Assembly (NCBI GenBank): GCA_947458305.1
Contig: CANGZO010000157.1
Location: 1-5,691 of the forward strand
DNA from: Comamonadaceae bacterium
GTDB taxonomy: Bacteria; Pseudomonadota; Gammaproteobacteria; Burkholderiales; Burkholderiaceae_C
Length of the DNA stretch: 5,691 bases
Direction of reading: 5' to 3'
Shown here: piece by piece, positions 1-5,190 of the stretch
Numbering within the stretch: position 1 is the stretch's first letter
Layout: each line of letters starts with the position of its first letter
Made by a program: the position numbers and the translations under genes
Notes under the pieces: generated by a model
Databases searched by the model: none
Told to the model about the DNA's origin: nothing
Seen by the model: the letters and a program-made list of their open reading frames with translations, nothing else

Positions 1-47
1 CCAGACCGGCCTGATTCGCACCGTTTGAGCGTGGTCTGAGCCAGGTC
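1..47. other. Short stretch downstream of the operon's last visible gene, no gene resolved
   Basis: These 47 bases follow the TGA of the second dehydrogenase (50-48). No T-tract-backed hairpin is present, so I cannot call a terminator. The plus strand has an open frame from the window edge to a TGA at 26-28 (ending QTGLIRTV), which could be the tail of a convergent gene. The minus strand has a GTG at 21-19 that stays open to the edge but has no Shine-Dalgarno. The stretch is too short to decide. Confidence 0.4.
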
Positions 48-1217
48 TCAAATGCCCAGTTGCTTGGCCGCCAGCTCTTTCATGATGTCTTCAGCCCCGC
101 CGCCAATCATCATCACTTTGACTTCGCGGTAAACCCGCTCGCTCACGGTGCCACGCATGTAGCCCATGCCGCCCAACAGTTGCACGGCGGCATCGGCACA
201 GTACTGCATGGTTTGGGTGGCGTGGTTTTTCAGCAGGCAAACCTGCGCCACCCACTCGGCACCGTTTTGGCCTGCATCGGCTTGTTGCGTCACGGCATCC
301 ACCCAAGCCTGGGTGGATGAAATGCGCATTTGCATGTCCATCACTTTGTGGCGGACCGCTTGGCGTTCGATCAAGGCAGCGCCAAAAGTCTGACGCTGGC
401 GTGCCCAGTTCAGGGCCTCGTCCAAGCAAGCCTGTGCAAAGCCCAGCGCCATGGCCGACATGGCCAGGCGCTCGCCATTGAAGTTGCCCATGATCATCTT
501 GAAGCCCGCGCCTTCGTCGCCCAGCCGGTAACGCTGGGGCACCCGCACGCTGTCAAAGCGCAGTTGGGCGGTGTCTGAGCTGTGCCAGCCCATTTTGTGC
601 AGGCGGGTGCGCGAGATGCCGGGGGTGTCACCGGGCACCACGACCATGGAGATGCCGCTGGCGCCCTTGCTGGCCACATCAGTCCGCACGGCCAGCGTGA
701 TCCAGTCGGCGCGCAGGCCCGAGGTGATGAAGACTTTTTCGCCGTCGATCACGTAGTCCGCACCGTCGGCACGCGCCGTGGTGCGCAGTCCGGCCACGTC
801 CGAGCCGCCACCGGGCTCGGTGATGGCCAAGGCCGCGATGCGCTCCCCCCGCAGCACCGGGGGCACTACTTCGGCCTGTAATTCGGCACTGCCATGCGCC
901 ATGACCGGAGGCAGGCCGATGTTGAGTGAAAACAGGCTGGCCATCACGCCGCCGCTGCCGCCGTATCGCGCCAGGGTTTGCGAGAGCAGGTTGCGTGCGC
1001 GCCATGGCGCGGACGTGCCGCCTAAATGCTCGGGGTAGCCCAGGCCCAGCAGGCCCAACTCGGCGGCTTGGGTGTAAAGCGATCGGTCAAATTGACCGGC
1101 TTCTTCCCATGCGGGCACATGCGGGGCAACGGCCTGTTTGGCAAAACGCTCCACAGTGGCTTGCAGGCTTTGCAGGTCTTCGGGTGTGAAGTCGGGTGTG
1201 AAGCCAGCGGAATTCAT
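48..1217 (-). CDS. Second acyl-CoA dehydrogenase with isovaleryl-CoA-dehydrogenase-type catalytic Glu position
   Basis: This is a 389-residue FAD-dependent acyl-CoA dehydrogenase, a distant paralogue of the first one in this operon. Landmarks are AITEPGGGSDVAG (131-143, signature 1), KVFITSG (161-167), FDSVRVPQRYRLG (221-233), RQTFG (275-279, FAD-binding Arg region) and QLLGGMGYMRGTVSER (346-361). At the loop position of the catalytic Glu (medium-chain Glu376) it has Gly356. It has Glu249, in FNGERL, at the helix position used by isovaleryl-CoA and long-chain dehydrogenases, so it is probably active with a relocated base. I chose the start MNSAGF because GGAAGGA lies 6 nt upstream and the ATG overlaps the alpha-subunit stop as ATGA. 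An ATG five codons earlier (at 1232) would place that Shine-Dalgarno inside the gene. It is co-transcribed last in the operon. It may desaturate a branched acyl-CoA in the same pathway, either an alternative first substrate or an intermediate after lyase cleavage. I do not recognise a specific name. Confidence 0.87.
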   Translation of the reverse strand: MNSAGFTPDFTPEDLQSLQATVERFAKQAVAPHVPAWEEAGQFDRSLYTQAAELGLLGLGYPEHLGGTSAPWRARNLLSQTLARYGGSGGVMASLFSLNIGLPPVMAHGSAELQAEVVPPVLRGERIAALAITEPGGGSDVAGLRTTARADGADYVIDGEKVFITSGLRADWITLAVRTDVASKGASGISMVVVPGDTPGISRTRLHKMGWHSSDTAQLRFDSVRVPQRYRLGDEGAGFKMIMGNFNGERLAMSAMALGFAQACLDEALNWARQRQTFGAALIERQAVRHKVMDMQMRISSTQAWVDAVTQQADAGQNGAEWVAQVCLLKNHATQTMQYCADAAVQLLGGMGYMRGTVSERVYREVKVMMIGGGAEDIMKELAAKQLGI

Positions 1218-3196
1218 GTGGCGTCCTTCCATTGCACCAGCACCTGGCCGGGGCCCACTTGTTGGCCCACGCTGGCCGATAGGCTGTGCACCACCGCATC
1301 ACGCGGGGCGCACAAAATGTGCTCGAGTTTCATCGATTCGATCACCAGCACCGCATCGCCTTGTTGGACCTGCTGGCCTTCTTGCACATGCAGCGCGATC
1401 AGCTTGCCGTTGAAGGGCGCACGCAAAGACTGCGTGGCTTGTGCGCTGGCGCCTGTGCTGGGTGGGCTGTGGCTTTGGTCGGTGAGCCACAGCTCAAAGT
1501 TTTCGGTGCCTTGCAGCTGCACATGCCACTGCACAGCGTTGGTGGTGCCCCGGCATGCCACGGCGCGGGCGTGCCAGCGGCAGCCGTCCAGGTCGATGTG
1601 CAGCTGTTCAGCGATGCGCTGTATCCTGGCTTCGTGTGTGGCCTCGCCTGTTTGAATGCGCACACGGCCTTGCTCCAGTTCCTGCAAGTTCAGCGAGAGT
1701 GTGTCTGTGCCCAGCCCCAAGCGCACAGGCCGCGTGAAGGGGCTGGGCATGGCGTTTGCGGGCTCTTGCTGGGCATACAGCACGGCCAGCGCGGCCACTG
1801 TGCGTGCCGCGCTCGTGGCTTGCAGGCTTTGGCGCACCGCATCGGCTTGTTCGGCCAGGAAAGGGATCAAGGCCTCGCCCGCACGGAACAACGGTTGCAG
1901 CAAACACGCGGCCAAAAAGGCGCGGTTGGTGGGCAGGCCCAGCACCGTGGTCTGGTCCAAGCCCGTGCGCAGGCGGTCGATGGCTTGGGCGCGGGTGGGC
2001 GCGTGGGCGATCAGCTTGCCCAGCATCGCGTCGTAATGCGGTGTGACCACTGCACCCGTGTGCAGCGCATGGTCAAAGCGCAAGCCCTCAGGCGCTGCAA
2101 AGGCCTGCACCGTGCCGGTCTGTGGTGTGAAGTGTTCGTCTTCGGCGCACAAGCGCACCTCGATGGCGTGGCCTTGCAGGCGCACATCGGCTTGCGTCAG
2201 CGGCAGCGGCTCGCCGCGTGCGATGCGCAATTGCCACTCGACCAAGTCAAGACCCGTGAGCAGCTCGGTCACCGGGTGTTCCACTTGCAGCCTGGTGTTC
2301 ATCTCCATGAGATAAAACGGTTTCTCGGCCCGTGCCTCGTCCAGCAAAAACTCCACCGTGCCCGCACCCACATAGCCCGCCGATTGCGCGAGCGCAATGG
2401 CCGCCTGCCCGAGCTGCGCGCGCAGCACAGTGCTAACAGCAGGGCTGGGCGATTCTTCGATGATTTTCTGGTGACGGCGCTGCACCGAACAGTCTCGCTC
2501 ACCCAGGTGGATGCAGTGGCCGTGCATGTCGGCCATGATCTGGACCTCGATGTGACGGGGGCGCAGCAAGGCGCGTTCCATCAGCAAGTCGCCGTTGCCA
2601 AATCCAGCCAGCGCTTCAGACCGTGCGCTGTGAAGTGCAGGCAGCAGTTGCGCCATATCGGTCACCAGCCGCATGCCACGCCCGCCACCCCCGGCCACGG
2701 CCTTGACCATCAGCGGCAAGCCCAACTGTTTAGCCTGTGCGGTGAAGGTGGCATCGCTTTGGTCTGCGCCAAAGTAGCCCGGCAGACAAGGCACACCATG
2801 CGACATGGCCAATGCTTTGGCGGCCGATTTGCTGCCCAGTGCGCGGATGGCCTCAGGCGGCGGTCCGACCCAGGTCAGGCCCGCATCGATCACGGCCTGG
2901 GCGAACTCGGCGTTTTCACTCAGGAAGCCGTAGCCCGGGTGCACCGCGTCAGCTTCGGTGGCCTGCGCTGCCGCCAGCAGTTTGTCGATGCGCAAATACG
3001 AGTCGGCCGATAAGGTGCCGCCCAAAGCGAACGCGGTGTCGGCTTCGCGCACATGCAAGGCGTCGCGGTCGGCGTCGGAATAAACCGCCACCGTCTGGAT
3101 AGCCATGTGTCGGGCTGTACGGATCACCCGGCGGACGATCTCTCCCCGGTTGGCGATCAGCAAGCGGGTGACGCTGGTGGGCAAGGTGCAGATCAT
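1214..3196 (-). CDS. atuF: Acyl-CoA carboxylase alpha subunit (biotin carboxylase + biotin carrier), geranyl-CoA carboxylase-like AtuF
   Basis: This 660-residue subunit carboxylates its own biotin with ATP and bicarbonate and delivers it to the beta subunit encoded upstream; related enzymes are alpha6-beta6 complexes. The biotin carboxylase domain spans about 10-450. Its motifs are LLIANRGEI (12-20), HPGYGFLSENAEFA (86-99), the ATP-grasp glycine loop KAVAGGGGRGMR (165-176), GERDCSVQRRHQKIIEE (232-248) and EMNTRLQVEHPVTE (298-311), followed by EVRLCAEDE and TPQTG (346-361). A less conserved linking region, about 460-585, is where the subunit-interaction (BT) domain sits in MCC/GCC. The C-terminal biotinyl domain starts near 590 (LRAPFNGKL) and carries ESMKLEH, with Lys623 as the biotinylation site. 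Length and layout fit MCC/GCC/PCC alpha subunits. AccC is shorter and lacks the carrier domain. The ATG overlaps the hydratase stop (ATGA, 3196-3193), and the stop overlaps the next start (1217-1214). The upstream Shine-Dalgarno is weak, suggesting coupled translation. The class is certain; the GCC assignment rests on gene order. Confidence 0.9.
   Translation of the reverse strand: MICTLPTSVTRLLIANRGEIVRRVIRTARHMAIQTVAVYSDADRDALHVREADTAFALGGTLSADSYLRIDKLLAAAQATEADAVHPGYGFLSENAEFAQAVIDAGLTWVGPPPEAIRALGSKSAAKALAMSHGVPCLPGYFGADQSDATFTAQAKQLGLPLMVKAVAGGGGRGMRLVTDMAQLLPALHSARSEALAGFGNGDLLMERALLRPRHIEVQIMADMHGHCIHLGERDCSVQRRHQKIIEESPSPAVSTVLRAQLGQAAIALAQSAGYVGAGTVEFLLDEARAEKPFYLMEMNTRLQVEHPVTELLTGLDLVEWQLRIARGEPLPLTQADVRLQGHAIEVRLCAEDEHFTPQTGTVQAFAAPEGLRFDHALHTGAVVTPHYDAMLGKLIAHAPTRAQAIDRLRTGLDQTTVLGLPTNRAFLAACLLQPLFRAGEALIPFLAEQADAVRQSLQATSAARTVAALAVLYAQQEPANAMPSPFTRPVRLGLGTDTLSLNLQELEQGRVRIQTGEATHEARIQRIAEQLHIDLDGCRWHARAVACRGTTNAVQWHVQLQGTENFELWLTDQSHSPPSTGASAQATQSLRAPFNGKLIALHVQEGQQVQQGDAVLVIESMKLEHILCAPRDAVVHSLSASVGQQVGPGQVLVQWKDAT
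1224..1230 (-). promoter_or_regulatory. Shine-Dalgarno site of the second acyl-CoA dehydrogenase
   Basis: On the minus strand GGAAGGA stands 6 nt before the ATG at 1217-1215 and lies inside the end of the alpha-subunit gene. It is the strongest ribosome site in the window and decides the start in favour of MNSAGF over MEGRHM. It suggests the last gene can be initiated independently as well as by coupling. Confidence 0.75.
1299..1427 (-). other. Biotinyl (BCCP) domain of the alpha subunit, biotin Lys623
   Basis: This covers about residues 590-632 of the alpha subunit, and the domain continues to the C-terminus. The sequence runs from LRAPFNGKL through VQEGQQVQQGD to the hairpin ESMKLEH. The Lys in MKL is the predicted target of the biotin protein ligase BirA. 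The more usual form is EAMKM; here the residue before Met is Ser and the residue after Lys is Leu. Confidence 0.8.
2986..3169 (-). other. N-terminal subregion of the biotin carboxylase domain (Rossmann-like nucleotide-fold start)
   Basis: This sub-feature of the alpha subunit covers about residues 10-71, from LLIANRGEI to the helix reading SYLRIDKLL. Most relatives read ANRGEIACRV or similar. Here it is ANRGEIVRRV, a local variation in the first helix that leaves the conserved RGEI intact. It is listed only to place the domain start and is not a separate gene. Confidence 0.6.
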
Positions 3197-3999
3197 GGGT
3201 GTTTCTCTTGGCTCAGGGTCCAGGGCGCGGGCTGTTTGCGTGCAAACGCGGCCAAGCCTTGGGCAGCCTCGGTGCTGCGCAAGCTGTGCGCAAAGGCCTG
3301 CGCTGCGGCATCGCGCAAATCGGGCACAGGGCCGCGCAAATTGCGCAGCAGTTGTTTGGTGCTGGCCACTGCGCCGGGTGCTGCACGCATGAGGCGCTGC
3401 AAAATGGCTTGCCAGGCTTCGTCGCTGTCCTGCTCAACCACTTCATTGACCAGTCCCACTTGCAGCGCTTGCGCTGCGCTGTAGCTCAAGCCTTGCAGCA
3501 GGCACTGGCGTGCTGCGCTCTCGCCCAGGCGTTGCCACACAAAAGGCGCGATTTGCGCTGGCGGCAAGCCCAGCGTGACTTCGGGCGTGCCCAGCACCGA
3601 GCGTTTTGTGGCCACCACATGGTCGGCGCAGCACACCAGGCCAAAGCCGCCGCCCATGGCCGCGCCATCGATCCGGCACACCAGCAACTGGGGCAGGGCG
3701 CTCAAGGCATGCAGCAGGTCACCGAATCCCCGGTTCATGGCCAGCAGCGGGTCGATTTGCCCTTCCTGCAAGGGCTGGCCGATCAGGCTGGCAAAGCCGC
3801 CCAAACTGCCGCCCGCGCAAAAAGCACCGCCTGCGCCGGTCAGTACAACGATGCGCAGGGAGGGGTCTGCAGCGGCCCTCGTGCAGGCTTGCAGCAAGCC
3901 GTCCACCACCGCGTCGCTCAGCGCGTTGCGGGTGGTCGGGTCGTTCATCGTCCAGGTCTCGACCGCGCCCTGGCGGTCAATCAACAAAGCGCTGCTCAT
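3193..3999 (-). CDS. atuE: Enoyl-CoA hydratase/crotonase family, isohexenylglutaconyl-CoA hydratase-like (AtuE)
   Basis: This is a 268-residue crotonase-fold protein of normal family length. In its context it probably adds water to the glutaconyl-type CoA made by the flanking carboxylase, giving a 3-hydroxy-3-substituted glutaryl-CoA for a lyase. Visible landmarks are the first oxyanion-hole stretch FCAGGSL (60-66; usual form FSAGADL), the second, GAAMGGGFGLVCCAD (112-126), and GTPEVTLGLPPAQIAPFV (137-154). Glu140 in TPEV aligns with Glu164 of rat enoyl-CoA hydratase. The other classical catalytic Glu (rat Glu144) is Gly120 here, in GGGFGL. A Gly at that place is also what I recall for LiuC-type methylglutaconyl-CoA hydratases, so it fits the assigned role. 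The start MSSALL is chosen because its ATG overlaps the preceding stop as ATGA. The 71-residue upstream extension reads the dehydrogenase gene out of frame. No strong Shine-Dalgarno is seen, so translation is probably coupled. Fold certain, substrate inferred. Confidence 0.85.
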   Translation of the reverse strand: MSSALLIDRQGAVETWTMNDPTTRNALSDAVVDGLLQACTRAAADPSLRIVVLTGAGGAFCAGGSLGGFASLIGQPLQEGQIDPLLAMNRGFGDLLHALSALPQLLVCRIDGAAMGGGFGLVCCADHVVATKRSVLGTPEVTLGLPPAQIAPFVWQRLGESAARQCLLQGLSYSAAQALQVGLVNEVVEQDSDEAWQAILQRLMRAAPGAVASTKQLLRNLRGPVPDLRDAAAQAFAHSLRSTEAAQGLAAFARKQPAPWTLSQEKHP

Positions 4000-5168
4000 T
4001 TCTGAGGCCGCTTGGCAATGCCCATCATCTTGGCCAGGATGCCCAGCATGACCTCGTCTGCCCCGCCGCCAATAGAGGCCAGACGGCCATCGCGGTACAT
4101 GCGCGAGACTTTGTTTTCCCAGGTGAATCCCATGCCGCCCCAAAATTGCAGGCAGGTGTCGGGCACGGTGCGGTTCAAACGGCCAGCTTTGAGCTTGGCC
4201 ATGGTCGCCCACTCGGTCACGTCTTCACCGGCGATGTAGTGTTCACAGGCTTGGTAGGTCAGGGCGCGCAGGCACTCCACATCGGCTTTGAGTTCGGCCA
4301 GCTTGAACTGCACCCACTGCTGGTCGGCCAGTGTGCTGCCAAACAACTTGCGCTCTTGCGCCCATTCCACCGTCCACTGAATGCAGTTGGTCAGTGACTG
4401 AAGCGTGCTGGCCGCGCACCACAGGCGTTCTTCCTGAAACTGTTGCATCTGGTAAATGAAGCCCTGGCCCTCGGCCCCGATGCGGTAGCGCTGGGGCACA
4501 CGCACTTCGTCAAAATAAATCAAGCCCGTGTCGCTGCTGTTCATGCCGATCTTCTTGATCTTTTTGCCCACCTCGATGCCAGGCAGCAGCTTGCCGTTTT
4601 CGCGCATGGGCACCATGACCAGGCTTTTGTTTTTATGGATCGGCCCCTCGCCGGTGTTGACCAGCATGCACATCCAGTCGGCTTGCAGGCTGTTGGTGAT
4701 CCACATTTTTTGGCCGCTGATCACGTAGTCGTCACCGTCCTTGCGGGCCACGGTTTTGATGCCGGCCACATCGCTGCCCGCACCGGGCTCGCTCACGCCG
4801 ATGCAGCCCACCATGTCGCCCGCAATCGCCGGGGCCAAAAATTGTGCGCGCAATTCATCGCTGCCAAAGCGCGCCAAGGCGGGCGTGGCCATGTCGGTCT
4901 GCACACCAATGGCCATGGGAATGCCGCCGCAGTCGATGTGGCCCAGTGCCTCGGCCATGGCCATGCCGTACGAATAGTCCAGCCCCGCGCCGCCAAAGGC
5001 CTCGGGCTTGGTCAGGCCCAGCAGACCCAGATTGCCCATCTTCTTGAAGACCTCGTGCGCGGGGAAAATTTCGGCCGCTTCCCACTCGTCCACATGGGGG
5101 TTGATCTCGGCTTCAATGAAACGCTTGAGCGTGTTCTGGATCTCGCGGTGCTCGTGGGTGTATTGCAT
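3996..5168 (-). CDS. atuD: Acyl-CoA dehydrogenase, citronellyl-CoA dehydrogenase-like (AtuD)
   Basis: This is a 390-residue, full-length FAD-dependent acyl-CoA dehydrogenase. It should desaturate an acyl-CoA at C2-C3 and pass electrons to electron-transfer flavoprotein in the cytoplasm. In the atu pathway this step turns citronellyl-CoA into geranyl-CoA, the substrate of the adjacent carboxylase. Family landmarks are CIGVSEPGAGSDVAG (122-136, signature 1), KMWITN (154-159), FDEVRVPQRYRIG (219-231), the ERKLFG segment (272-277, FAD-binding Arg region) and QFWGGMGFTWE (341-351, signature 2). Glu351 aligns with the catalytic loop Glu376 of medium-chain dehydrogenase. Glu247 (in FQEERL) also occupies the helix position used by isovaleryl-CoA dehydrogenase. 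I chose the start MQYTHEH because GGAGA lies 6 nt upstream. The open frame extends 27 residues further, to about 5249, but that extension would overlap the beta-subunit gene and has a non-family, Arg/Pro-rich composition. The stop overlaps the next gene by 4 bp. The enzyme class is near certain; the substrate is inferred. Confidence 0.88.
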   Translation of the reverse strand: MQYTHEHREIQNTLKRFIEAEINPHVDEWEAAEIFPAHEVFKKMGNLGLLGLTKPEAFGGAGLDYSYGMAMAEALGHIDCGGIPMAIGVQTDMATPALARFGSDELRAQFLAPAIAGDMVGCIGVSEPGAGSDVAGIKTVARKDGDDYVISGQKMWITNSLQADWMCMLVNTGEGPIHKNKSLVMVPMRENGKLLPGIEVGKKIKKIGMNSSDTGLIYFDEVRVPQRYRIGAEGQGFIYQMQQFQEERLWCAASTLQSLTNCIQWTVEWAQERKLFGSTLADQQWVQFKLAELKADVECLRALTYQACEHYIAGEDVTEWATMAKLKAGRLNRTVPDTCLQFWGGMGFTWENKVSRMYRDGRLASIGGGADEVMLGILAKMMGIAKRPQK

Positions 5169-5174
5169 GGTGTG

Positions 5175-5179
5175 TCTCC
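5175..5179 (-). promoter_or_regulatory. Shine-Dalgarno site of the atuD-like gene
   Basis: On the minus strand GGAGA stands 6 nt before the ATG at 5168-5166, inside the 22-bp gap after the beta-subunit stop. It decides the start of the dehydrogenase and argues against the longer upstream reading frame. The gap is too short to hold a separate promoter plausibly. Confidence 0.75.
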
Positions 5180-5190
5180 GTGGTGTTGTT

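Noticed and set aside
1..50. Possible terminator or operator: CAGACC (2-7) versus GGTCTG (33-38), and GGTCT repeated at 33-37 and 44-48
   Set aside because: The stem is only 6 bp with a 25-nt loop and no following T-tract, and the direct repeat is 5 bp long. Both are expected by chance at this base composition.
1218..1232. Alternative start MEGRHM for the second dehydrogenase
   Set aside because: The GGAAGGA ribosome site lies within these five codons and is ideally spaced for the later ATG. The two other overlapped junctions use the same ATGA form.
1286..3013. Plus-strand open frame of 575 codons opposite the alpha subunit gene
   Set aside because: The opposite strand encodes a complete, motif-perfect carboxylase alpha subunit. 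The plus frame is rich in Gln, His, Arg and Cys with no recognisable domain, which is typical of an antisense shadow in GC-rich DNA.
3199..4005. Plus-strand open frame of 268 codons antisense to the hydratase
   Set aside because: It almost exactly mirrors the hydratase gene, shows Ala/Gln/His-rich composition and no domain, and is best explained by codon bias of the real gene.
4000..4212. 71-codon N-terminal extension of the hydratase to position 4212
   Set aside because: It reads the dehydrogenase gene out of frame. The crotonase fold starts normally at MSSALL, whose ATG forms the ATGA overlap.
48..5168. The two dehydrogenases as a recent tandem duplication
   Set aside because: Shared stretches are limited to family motifs such as VRVPQRYR. 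They differ in catalytic loop, N-terminus and most of the middle, so they are old paralogues.
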